Below, one piece after another: positions 1 through 5,630 of a stretch of DNA of 7,046 nucleotides. Position 1 is the first letter of the stretch; every line of letters begins with the position of its first letter. Below the pieces are notes generated by a model. It worked only from the letters and a program-made list of their open reading frames with translations, was not told the DNA's origin and did not search any database. A program made the position numbers and the translations under genes. The stretch comes from a bacterium (GTDB lineage Bacteria; Desulfobacterota; DSWW01), in assembly GCA_030609865.1 (NCBI GenBank), contig JAUWSZ010000114.1, positions 1 through 7,046 of the forward strand. Direction: 5' to 3'.

Positions 1-98
1 ATCGAGTAGTAGACCCAGAGGGCCACGAGACCAACCCAGGCGATGTTGACCAGGACAAAAAGGATGAGGGAAGAGCGCGATCCGAAGCCTCTCTGCAC
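1..98 (-). CDS. N-terminus of an inner-membrane protein, partial (possible sensor kinase)
   Basis: Read on the minus strand, a GTG at 98-96 opens a frame that continues past the left edge (32 codons plus two bases). The start is well supported: a GGAGGA Shine-Dalgarno (104-109) lies 5 nt upstream, and an in-frame TGA about 13 codons earlier leaves no better start. The peptide begins MQRGFGSRSS and then has a hydrophobic stretch of about 20 residues (LILFVLVNIAWVGLVALWV, residues 11-29) ending in YYS. This is a typical membrane segment behind a short basic cytoplasmic tail. Sensor histidine kinases and other signal transducers often begin this way, but no diagnostic domain lies in the window, so the function is open. 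It follows the radical SAM gene on the same strand after 158 nt and may share its transcript or use the candidate promoter at 134-162. Confidence 0.72.
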   Translation of the reverse strand, partial: MQRGFGSRSSLILFVLVNIAWVGLVALWVYYS

Positions 99-133
99 CG
101 GGTTCCTCCGTCTTTCTTGGCCGATTAAGATTC

Positions 134-162
134 ATTCTAAGCAAAAACCGGGAAACCCGCAA
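134..162 (-). promoter_or_regulatory. Candidate sigma70-type promoter for the membrane protein
   Basis: On the minus strand, TTGCGG (157-162) and TAGAAT (134-139) are separated by exactly 17 nt. The -10 matches the consensus at 5 of 6 positions and the -35 at 3 of 6. Transcription would begin near 127, leaving a leader of about 30 nt before the GTG at 98. The spacing is good, but the -35 is weak and the call rests on pattern only. Confidence 0.4.
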
Positions 163-198
163 AGCGACGAGCCTTCCCGCCCGCCACGACCGCCTCAG

Positions 199-256
199 CC
201 CGCATATTTCACGAGACTTCGCCGCTCGCAGCAGAAGGCTTCGTGCAATATGCGGG
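199..256 (-). repeat. Long imperfect hairpin directly behind the radical SAM stop codon
   Basis: Arms CCCGCATATT (199-208) and AATATGCGGG (247-256) pair perfectly over 10 bp. After one mismatch (209/246) the stem continues CACGA (210-214) with TCGTG (241-245), and CTTC (217-220) can pair with GAAG (234-237) across small bulges. The loop is about 13 nt. The outer arm ends at 256, immediately next to the radical SAM stop codon (257-259). No T-run follows on the minus strand, so it does not look like a standard intrinsic terminator. A transcript-stabilising or processing stem, or a single REP-like unit, are alternatives. Confidence 0.7.
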
Positions 257-1984
257 TTAGCCCGCTGTGAATGGCTCCTCCTGGGATTCCGCGGCCACCA
301 GGAGTTTGCGGATCGTATCGATCTTCGGCCTCACATACCGCTGGCAGTAAGGCAGGAATTCCTGGGGGAGGGGTTCCAGGCTATTCCTCAGCCAACGCAT
401 GAAATCTTCCGCAGATGCACGTAACGGTTCAGTCGTGTGGGATATCTCACGGCTCAGGTTCTGCACCCGGTTCTCCCACTCCCTCCAGAGGCGTTGGTAG
501 CGGTTGTCGACTTCCCTGGACCATGCCTCCAGGGCCTTCAGCTCTCGCCGGTGTCCTCGCACCTCGCGGCGGATCCAGAGGGTAAGAAGGCTGCCCATGA
601 TTCGGACTTGTGCATTGTAAAGCCTCTCTCTTGGGCCAGAGAGGAGATGGCGGAAGGCCTCCTTCCAGGAGTAGAAAGCCTGATGGGAACGAATAAGCTC
701 CTCCTGAAGGAGGTGGGGCGACATCTTGGCAGGCCGAATCACCACATGATGGGCATCATACAGATGCCATTTTCGGCTGAGCACCTTCCCCTCCTCCGAA
801 TACCGGGCCGTCAGGGGCGTGCCGGGGAGGGTGGTCAGGGCGAAGAACTGGGCCGTACCCATCCTCATCCTCTTTGCGAAGGCGACCGTATCCCGGACCG
901 TTCCAACCGTGTCCGCGTCCGAACCCAGGACAAACATGCCGTGGATCGACAGGCCTGCCTGATGAAAGCGCCGTATCGCATCCTCGTTCTTCTCCCGACT
1001 CGTTCCCTTGTTGAAAAGATCGAGGGTCTCCTGATTGATCGACTCGAATCCGACGTAGACCTTCGTACAACCCGCTCGCTTCATCAGGGCGAGCAGGTCC
1101 CGGTCCTGGGCCGCTTCGACCCTGACCTGGGCACCCCACCAGGGCATGCGAATCCCCTTCTCGAGGATCTTCTCCAGGATCGCCTTTGTCCGGGCCGGCC
1201 TGGCGTTGAAGTTGTCATCGCCGAAGAAGATGGGCTTGCGGGTCTGTCGCAGGGTGTGCTCGATCAGTTCCACGGCCCGGTCTGCATCGAGAAACCGGTA
1301 CCCACATCCAAACTGAGAGATCACGGCACAGAAGTCACACCGGAAGGGACAACCACGAGAGGTGACGACCACGCTGTTGTTGATTCCCTTCCGGACCGCT
1401 GCCGGATACACCGGGAAGGGGAGCGCCGACAGATCTTCACTGGCCAGGAAGGGTCTCTCCGGGTTGTGATGGATGTCCCCGTTCCGGTCCCGGTACGAGA
1501 TCCCCTGAACGTCCTCCAGAATTGGATCCACCCTGTCCTCGGCGAGCCTCTCCATCAGTTCCACGAGACTCGCGTCTCCCTCACGCCGGACGACCACGTC
1601 GCCGTGCTGTAACGCTTCTTCCGTCAGGGCCGTCACGTGCGGCCCACCGAAGACCGTCCAGATCCCCGGGTTCAGGCCCTTCAATCGCCGAGCCAGTTCA
1701 TAGCCGGGTGGCTGGGTCCGCGTGATCGAAGAGATCCCGACCACGTCGAAGTCGGCCAATGCTTGCAGTTCTTTCGAGTGAAACCTTCCCCCATGCCGAT
1801 TGTACAGGGGATTGTAGGTCGTGATCGATGGAAAGCCCTGTTTGCGCAGAATCGCAGCGAGCAGGTCAATGGCCCGGGAGGGCAATCGGACCATCGAGTC
1901 AAGATCCTTAATTCTGGGCCCCCAGAGGGTCCCGTCCTTGGTTGCATACGGCTCGATCAATCCGATGCGCAGGTCCTTTTTCAT
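257..1984 (-). CDS. B12-binding-domain radical SAM protein, function unassigned
   Basis: This 575-residue protein has the two-domain layout of cobalamin-type radical SAM enzymes. Residues about 1-200 form a Rossmann-like B12-binding region with the typical VFGGPHVTAL segment (111-120); I see no DxHxxG cobalamin-ligand motif. The radical SAM core follows, with the cluster motif CPFRCDFC (Cys212, Cys216, Cys219), then FFGDDNFN (253-260), VGFES (311-315), HGMFVLGSD (348-356) and LPGTPL (386-391), all usual for this class. These residues bind a [4Fe-4S] cluster and S-adenosylmethionine to make a 5'-deoxyadenosyl radical. Residues about 430-575 are a helical, highly charged tail with a probable coiled coil near 485-515. 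Relatives include methyltransferases, cyclases and hopanoid-modifying enzymes; the substrate cannot be read from sequence. The ATG at 1984 has AAGGAAG 7 nt upstream and is preferred over the TTG at 2032. Confidence 0.93.
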   Translation of the reverse strand: MKKDLRIGLIEPYATKDGTLWGPRIKDLDSMVRLPSRAIDLLAAILRKQGFPSITTYNPLYNRHGGRFHSKELQALADFDVVGISSITRTQPPGYELARRLKGLNPGIWTVFGGPHVTALTEEALQHGDVVVRREGDASLVELMERLAEDRVDPILEDVQGISYRDRNGDIHHNPERPFLASEDLSALPFPVYPAAVRKGINNSVVVTSRGCPFRCDFCAVISQFGCGYRFLDADRAVELIEHTLRQTRKPIFFGDDNFNARPARTKAILEKILEKGIRMPWWGAQVRVEAAQDRDLLALMKRAGCTKVYVGFESINQETLDLFNKGTSREKNEDAIRRFHQAGLSIHGMFVLGSDADTVGTVRDTVAFAKRMRMGTAQFFALTTLPGTPLTARYSEEGKVLSRKWHLYDAHHVVIRPAKMSPHLLQEELIRSHQAFYSWKEAFRHLLSGPRERLYNAQVRIMGSLLTLWIRREVRGHRRELKALEAWSREVDNRYQRLWREWENRVQNLSREISHTTEPLRASAEDFMRWLRNSLEPLPQEFLPYCQRYVRPKIDTIRKLLVAAESQEEPFTAG

Positions 1985-2041
1985 GATGCTGCTTCCTTTG
2001 CGTGTTCCGTGAGGCACCCCGCTGACCCGCAACGGCGGCAG

Positions 2042-2089
2042 CAGGGTGGCGTTTACGCGGTCTCATCAAGCGTAACACACGCCACCCTG
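2042..2089 (-). promoter_or_regulatory. Strong hairpin in the leader of the radical SAM gene
   Basis: CAGGGTGGCGT (2042-2052) and ACGCCACCCTG (2079-2089) form a perfect 11-bp stem. After a 3-nt bulge it can continue through TTACG (2053-2057) and CGTAA (2071-2075), with a 13-nt loop. It lies 58 nt upstream of the radical SAM ATG and also upstream of the promoter of the divergent lipoprotein gene. It could be a leader RNA structure, a remnant terminator or a protein-binding dyad. It is not followed by a T-run in either direction. I looked for cobalamin-riboswitch landmarks and did not find them. Confidence 0.6.
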
Positions 2090-2100
2090 ACTTGGCAGAC

Positions 2101-2136
2101 GTTCTCTGTAAAAGATTTGTAACATTGACAGAGAAC
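2101..2136. promoter_or_regulatory. Perfect 9-bp inverted repeat, candidate operator
   Basis: GTTCTCTGT (2101-2109) and ACAGAGAAC (2128-2136) are exact reverse complements separated by 18 nt of AT-rich sequence. The right half-site overlaps the last three bases of the TTGACA -35 box (2125-2130) of the lipoprotein promoter. A dimeric regulator bound here would be placed to block polymerase. The half-site spacing of 27 nt centre to centre is wider than in most simple operators, so an RNA or DNA hairpin is the other reading. No regulator gene is visible in the window. Confidence 0.5.
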
Positions 2137-2153
2137 ACAGAGGCCCCTATCCT
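2125..2153 (+). promoter_or_regulatory. Sigma70-type promoter of the lipoprotein gene
   Basis: A consensus TTGACA (2125-2130) is followed after exactly 17 nt by TATCCT (2148-2153), which matches TATAAT at 4 of 6 positions. Transcription would start near 2160. That places the possible TTG start at 2156 outside the message and supports the ATG at 2183. The -35 box overlaps the right arm of the inverted repeat at 2101-2136, which suggests regulation. Confidence 0.6.
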
Positions 2154-2182
2154 TCTTGTCAAATCAACGGTATGGAAAGAGA

Positions 2183-3340
2183 ATGAAAGAGAACGGCTGG
2201 AAAACAGTACGCCCCTTCGCCCGTCCTCGGGTTTCCGCCCGGAAGAGCTGTACGGCACTCCTTTTCATCGTCTTGTGTGCCGCGGCCGGGTGCTCCGTCA
2301 AACCCGATTACCAGGAGGCCCGTGCCCTCGACACGCCCGAAGCTTACGAAGTGTTCCTGGACAAACATCCGGACGACAAAGAGTACTCCCCGCGGGCAAA
2401 GCGACATCTGGAGAGACTCACCTTTGAGGAAGCCCGAAAGCAAGACACTTTCGGAAGCTACACACAGTTCTTGAAGAAGTATCCCTATGGAAAATACGCG
2501 GCGCGGGCCCAGCAGGCGGCGGAGGACATACATGCGAGTGAACTCGGGATCCAGTTGTACCGGAGACAGCCGGCGGACTTCTATGCCTGGGTGAGCAACC
2601 GGCGCCTGCCCTACCGAATCCTGGTCCGCTCATCGAGCCCGGATCCGGCCGGGACCCGGCACCTCGAAAGGAAATGGTACTCGGAACTCGTACGAAGGGG
2701 GCTGTTCGTTCCAATGGATCCCCAGAAGACGTATCGGGTGTCGCCGGATCTCACGCTCTACCTGAGGGAAACGGTCATCCTTCTGTGCGTCAAGCCCCTG
2801 GCCCTCGTGGAGGCCGAGGTTCGCGTCAGAGGGAACACCGTGCAGACATACCGTGTTGCGGCCGACCACATCGAGCAGTACCTTCTATACGAAATCTTCA
2901 AAGACCATCAGCTGTACGACACGCTCCTACGTGCCCCGGAAGAAGCCGTTCGGACCGTTGAGAAACGCTTCGAACAGAGGCGAGAAGAACTCCCCCTGGA
3001 GGGCTCCCTGGCCCTGGAATTCGAGATCACCCAGCAAGCCTCGGAAGAGGATCAAGAGGTGATCAGGGAGTTCGTGGAGTTCCTGAGAGAACTGCCCCTC
3101 TATAAGGGATTCCATGCGTATCCCCGGGGCCGACCGTCGAACCGCGTCACCTCCCGGAGGCTCTACCTGGGCGTGAATCAGGAGACCCATTCACCGCAAG
3201 CCTCCAGGCGGTGGCGTTCGGCCGGCTCTTCCGTGGACTGGAGCGATTGGAACACAAAGTGGATCCTGGAGGACAGAGACTACTTCTTCAAAAAGATGAC
3301 CCTGGACCTGCTCGATCTCCTGACGGCCCCGGAGGACTGA
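2183..3340 (+). CDS. Probable lipoprotein with two tandem repeats, unknown function
   Basis: I do not recognise a family for most of this 385-residue protein. Residues 1-22 are basic and residues 23-36 are hydrophobic, followed by AAGC-S (Cys37), which fits a lipoprotein signal peptide; Ala at -3 of the lipobox is less usual than Leu. The mature protein would be tethered to a membrane on the periplasmic side. Residues 43-79 and 80-116 are two imperfect copies of a 37-residue unit. They align on Y/F-x-EAR-x-x-DT, Y-x-x-FL-x-K and P followed by an alanine-rich helix, as in TPR-like helical repeats. The remainder (about 120-385) has mixed alpha/beta character, includes VSPDLTLYLRETVILLCV (186-203), and ends in a helix-prone acidic tail. 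The ATG at 2183 has GGAAAGAG just upstream; a TTG nine codons earlier lies before the predicted transcription start. The gene is monocistronic and divergent from the radical SAM gene. Confidence 0.82.
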   Translation: MKENGWKTVRPFARPRVSARKSCTALLFIVLCAAAGCSVKPDYQEARALDTPEAYEVFLDKHPDDKEYSPRAKRHLERLTFEEARKQDTFGSYTQFLKKYPYGKYAARAQQAAEDIHASELGIQLYRRQPADFYAWVSNRRLPYRILVRSSSPDPAGTRHLERKWYSELVRRGLFVPMDPQKTYRVSPDLTLYLRETVILLCVKPLALVEAEVRVRGNTVQTYRVAADHIEQYLLYEIFKDHQLYDTLLRAPEEAVRTVEKRFEQRREELPLEGSLALEFEITQQASEEDQEVIREFVEFLRELPLYKGFHAYPRGRPSNRVTSRRLYLGVNQETHSPQASRRWRSAGSSVDWSDWNTKWILEDRDYFFKKMTLDLLDLLTAPED

Positions 3341-3414
3341 AAGCCCCGGCAGGGGTGTCTTGGAAATTCTGCCCCAGTTTCTGGCAATCCATCTGCCATC
3401 ACTTGGAATCTGTC

Positions 3415-3441
3415 TCGTCCTCGTCCTCGTCCTCGTCCTCG
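3415..3441 (-). repeat. Tandem GAGGAC hexamers, four units (copy 1)
   Basis: On the plus strand TCGTCC is repeated four times without error (3415-3438) and followed by a partial TCG. On the minus strand this reads as alternating Asp-Glu codons in one frame. The equivalent tract at 4520-4540 has three units, so the repeat number differs between copies, as expected from replication slippage. It lies after the VKKARGT stop codon, so it is probably not translated. Confidence 0.9.
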
Positions 3442-3632
3442 ATCATGTGCCGCGTGCTTTCTTCACCCATATGAGTTGATGGAGAGAACCAATACGTCGC
3501 TTCTTGGCTTCCGGCGAGTCGCTCCGTTCTACGATCAGATCGGTAGCCCAGGCAACGAATTTCCTTTGCCCTTTGATGCCCCGCGACAATCCCCTTTCTT
3601 CGGTTCGAGGACGAGGACGACGACGAGGACGA
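3415..3632. repeat. 28-bp inverted repeat built from hexamer tracts
   Basis: Positions 3415-3442 pair with 3605-3632 over 28 bp with a single mismatch (C3426 against C3621). The 162 nt between them could form a large loop. The right arm breaks the hexamer rhythm once (GACGAC), which produces the mismatch. This inverted pair is absent from the short copy at 4446-4593, so copy 1 may be a composite of two elements or an element that gained an insert. Confidence 0.85.
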
Positions 3633-3673
3633 ACGATAGTGGTACTAGCCTCTAGGCTTCGAGTGAACACCAT
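3443..3673 (-). pseudogene. Possible remnant reading frame inside repeat copy 1
   Basis: A 76-codon minus-strand frame ends with VKKARGT-stop at 3443. Its first part reads through the inverted hexamer tract as Arg/Pro repeats and overlaps the end of the DUF72 gene by 22 nt, so it is unlikely to be an intact gene. The last 45 residues or so (including KGQRKFVAWATDLIVERSD and a basic helix-like stretch) look more protein-like but match nothing I know. The reason to keep it is that the short repeat copy also ends in VKKARGT-stop, and its three base differences from this copy all lie at synonymous third positions. It may be the decayed 3' end of a gene carried by the repeat family. Confidence 0.25.
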
Positions 3674-4407
3674 TTCGCAAACCGGTACGCATCCCGGGCA
3701 GCGTCCGGGGTCTGCCAGACGAAGAAACCCTCCCCGCCCTGCTCATCGGCAGCCGGGGCCCTGCTCCGGATGTCAAAGAAGTCGTCTTCCGTGTAGGCAC
3801 CCCTTCCGCGGGTCTTCTCCCGCATCCGAAAATAGAAGACCTCCCCCGAGAAGGGCCTACTGAGGAGTGGATCGACCGCCGCCACCAAACCGCATTCCCG
3901 GCAGAGGGCCTCTGTCTCCTGCTCCTCCCATATCCCATCCGGCTCCCAAATCAGGTGATAGGGGCCCCTTTCGATGGAGTCGAAGAAGCGAACCAGGTTT
4001 TCCCTGTTTTGACGGGTGGGCGTGAAGGAAGCAGGCGTATGGAACACGATCGCCTTTGCATCCAGGATCCGGGCAGCCCTCTCGACGATCTCCCAGGCCC
4101 AGTGCGTCTGCTCGGTGGGCTGGAAAGAACCGAATCGGTCCCGGGCTGCCTGTTCCCATGGACGCCGAATCCTCTGATACCCCGGATACGTTGGGGGATG
4201 GGTGATGAGCTGCCATGCTCGAATCGAAAAAGCAAACCCCTCCGGCGCCTCCCTGCGCCACCGCGCGAGGGTACGTTCCGTGGGAGGATCGAAGAAGCTC
4301 TCTTGAGCCTCAACCAGGTTGAACCGCTGAAAATAATCGGAGAGCTTCATCGAGAAGCCAGCACAGCCGACCCTCCAGGGACTCCCTGGGATCTTTCCTG
4401 TTATCAT
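3652..4407 (-). CDS. DUF72 (YecE-like) family protein
   Basis: The 251-residue product has the order of motifs of the DUF72 family, a TIM-barrel fold of unknown biochemical role. Near the N-terminus, RVGCAGFS (17-24 region) stands for the usual RIGTSGW. VEAQESFFDPP (32-42) stands for the VE-N-TFY segment. ARWRREAPEGFAFSIRA (48-64) is the strongly conserved W-x-x-x-x-PEGF-F-x-x-K-like block, followed by ITHPPTY. Later come VFHTPASF (121-128), WEPDG-W (154-160), a lone Asp179 and FYFRMRE (191-197). Length is normal for the family. The ATG at 4407 has AGAGAG 9 nt upstream; the next Met (residue 20) would remove the first beta-strand. It follows the nucleotidyltransferase gene on the same strand after 182 nt that are mostly repeat copy 2, and its own stop codon abuts repeat copy 1. 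Confidence 0.88.
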   Translation of the reverse strand: MITGKIPGSPWRVGCAGFSMKLSDYFQRFNLVEAQESFFDPPTERTLARWRREAPEGFAFSIRAWQLITHPPTYPGYQRIRRPWEQAARDRFGSFQPTEQTHWAWEIVERAARILDAKAIVFHTPASFTPTRQNRENLVRFFDSIERGPYHLIWEPDGIWEEQETEALCRECGLVAAVDPLLSRPFSGEVFYFRMREKTRGRGAYTEDDFFDIRSRAPAADEQGGEGFFVWQTPDAARDAYRFAKWCSLEA

Positions 4408-4445
4408 TCCCGGTAACTCTCTTTCTGGCAGGCCGTTCTCGACAG

Positions 4446-4593
4446 CCGGCTAGGGAAGTGTCTCATAAGTTCTGTCCCCGTTTCTGGCAATTCATTTGCC
4501 ATCACTGTTTGAGTCTATCTCGTCCTCGTCCTCGTCCTCGATCATGTACCACGCGCTTTCTTCACGGACAGGACTCTTGAGCCGCGGTACTAG
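4446..4593 (-). repeat. GAGGAC-tract repeat element, copy 2 (short form)
   Basis: On the minus strand this begins CTAGTACC (4586-4593), in which TAG is the stop codon of the nucleotidyltransferase. It continues through GTGAAGAAAGCGCG, GTACATGATC and three GAGGAC hexamers (TCGTCC on plus, 4520-4537, plus a partial unit). Then come a hairpin with a perfect 6-bp stem (TGGCAA/TTGCCA, 4485-4501), GGGGACAGAA (4470-4479), AGACAC and a CCTAGCCGG end. It is about 148 bp, half the length of copy 1. In the frame ending VKKARGT-stop, the codons upstream read YRGSRVLS. It occupies most of the gap between the nucleotidyltransferase and DUF72 genes. Confidence 0.72.
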
Positions 4594-5630
4594 GGCATAG
4601 CCTGCTTCCCGTCGACGGAACCCTTCGAGGGCTGTTTTCGCCTCCGGTGAAGGTCCTCTTGAAGGGCGCGCCAACGGTGAAACTGGCTGCCGATCACGGC
4701 GAGCTGCTCCTTGTCGTCCACATCCAGGGCTGCGCCTCCGTAGGTGGTCGTGGTCATGGCGAATCGAGTTCTCAAAAGAGCGCCGATATCCTCTGTCACC
4801 TTGCCCTTGTCGAGAAACCTGCGCAGCAGTCGATTCAGGGGCATCCAGGGGATCCGCCCCAAGACACGGCATATGTGGAGGAGGCAGAACCGGAAGACCA
4901 TCCCGAGTGTCAGTTCGGGCAGACCCAGCAGCTCGCGGAGAAGGAGCAGCATATTCTTCCACTTCTTCTGATAGCGAAACCGGTACATCAACTGAGCGTA
5001 CTGGGGATTGACCACCCGGAAGACCCGGATCATGTGCAGATTGTTCTGACGCTCCAGTGAATCTTTGAAATGAAAATAGGCAAGCCTTATCCCCGGCGTT
5101 CCTCTCTCTGGATAGTATGGTTTCAGGGCCTCCTCGGATGTCATGCCCACCACGTAGTCGTAACGGCGCATGTCACACCCTTCGATGAACTCCTCCAACT
5201 CGTAATGGGTCAGCAAGGGCATGTCCGATCCCAGGAAGAGAACCGCCTTGCCCTCATACCGCGCACGAAGGGTTTCCTCGGGCAGGGCTGTTCCGTCCGG
5301 CCGTTGAGAGGGAAGGGTCGCGAGAAACGTGTTCCACCCGTTCTCGAAGAGCGAGGTCCACTGCTCGACAACGATCACCTCCTTCTGCCCTTTTCCCCCG
5401 ATTCCCTCCCTCTCCAAGGCCTCGAGGATCCTTTCCCTGGGCCCCACGACGAAAATCCGGGTAACGTACCGACAACGCTGCAATGCGGAGATCGCGTGGG
5501 CGATCACAGGAATGCCCTCTATCTGGAGCAGCGCCTTGTTCTCTCCACATACGGGCTTGTAGGCATCCCGGTCGCCGGCCAGCACCACGGCATCCAGCGC
5601 CTCCTTCTGGTCATTCCACTCGTCAGACAT
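4590..5630 (-). CDS. MobA-like nucleotidyltransferase family protein with C-terminal extension
   Basis: The 346-residue protein begins with the nucleotide-binding pattern of GT-A-type NTP transferases: LDAVVLAGDRD (12-22), NKALLQIEGIPVIAHAI (31-47) and TRIFVVGP (57-64). The metal-site segment is FLGSDMPLL (132-140), equivalent to GDMP in MobA-like enzymes. LDVDDKEQL (302-310) matches the usual DVDxxxDL element near the end of the catalytic domain. The glycine-rich loop is altered: LAGDRDAY replaces LAGGxSxRMG. Residues about 205-290 form a basic, hydrophobic helical segment not found in small MobA proteins. A transfer of a nucleotide to a sugar-phosphate or cofactor precursor is likely, but the substrate cannot be named. 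The ATG at 5630 has GGGGAC 5 nt upstream and is chosen over TTG at 5654. The stop codon lies inside the conserved left end of repeat copy 2. Confidence 0.82.
   Translation of the reverse strand: MSDEWNDQKEALDAVVLAGDRDAYKPVCGENKALLQIEGIPVIAHAISALQRCRYVTRIFVVGPRERILEALEREGIGGKGQKEVIVVEQWTSLFENGWNTFLATLPSQRPDGTALPEETLRARYEGKAVLFLGSDMPLLTHYELEEFIEGCDMRRYDYVVGMTSEEALKPYYPERGTPGIRLAYFHFKDSLERQNNLHMIRVFRVVNPQYAQLMYRFRYQKKWKNMLLLLRELLGLPELTLGMVFRFCLLHICRVLGRIPWMPLNRLLRRFLDKGKVTEDIGALLRTRFAMTTTTYGGAALDVDDKEQLAVIGSQFHRWRALQEDLHRRRKQPSKGSVDGKQAMP

Larger units (their letters stand above)
3345..3648 (-). repeat. GAGGAC-tract repeat element, copy 1 (long form)
   Basis: This fills the gap between the convergent lipoprotein and DUF72 genes and matches the element at 4446-4593 in the same orientation. 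Read on the minus strand, the shared parts are CTAGTACC at the left end (3641-3648), a GTGAAGAAAGC box, then CACATGATC and the (GAGGAC)n tract. These are followed by a hairpin (TGGCAATCC...CTGCCA on plus, 3382-3398), GGGGCAGAA (3367-3375), AGACAC and a CCGG end. This copy carries about 160 bp between the left end and the GTGAAGAAAGC box that the short copy lacks, including a second, inverted hexamer tract (3606-3632). The GGGG(A)CAGAA box recalls REP-like repeats spread by Y1 transposases, but no transposase is present. I treat it as a non-autonomous repeat of unknown type. Confidence 0.7.

Noticed and set aside
143..159. Small hairpin (CGGG-AAA-CCCG) with five T on the minus strand, possible terminator
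   Set aside because: The stem is only 4 bp and it overlaps the -35/spacer of the candidate promoter; too weak to call.
623..644. 7-bp inverted repeat CCTCTCT/AGAGAGG
   Set aside because: It lies within the radical SAM coding sequence and is explained by codons there; no sign of a separate role.
437..1612. 391-codon open frame on the plus strand
   Set aside because: It lies entirely antisense to the radical SAM gene, whose motifs are clear; it has no ribosome binding site of note and no recognisable domain. High GC makes such long shadows common.
1985..2100. Cobalamin riboswitch in the leader of the B12-type radical SAM gene
   Set aside because: The hairpin present does not show the conserved cobalamin-riboswitch box or its surrounding elements.
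2156..2182. Upstream TTG start for the lipoprotein
   Set aside because: It lies before the predicted transcription start and would lengthen the signal peptide's basic region without a better ribosome binding site.
3341..3356. CCCC-GGCA-GGGG hairpin as terminator of the lipoprotein gene
   Set aside because: Only 4 bp, no T-run follows, and it coincides with the end of the repeat element.
3409..3640. CRISPR array or coding microsatellite
   Set aside because: The hexamer tracts are contiguous without spacers and sit between genes; not a CRISPR pattern.
4492..4962. 156-codon minus-strand frame ending in an Asp-Glu repeat
   Set aside because: Its first part is out of frame within the nucleotidyltransferase gene, and its tail is the repeat element read in the frame where the copies differ by amino acid changes.
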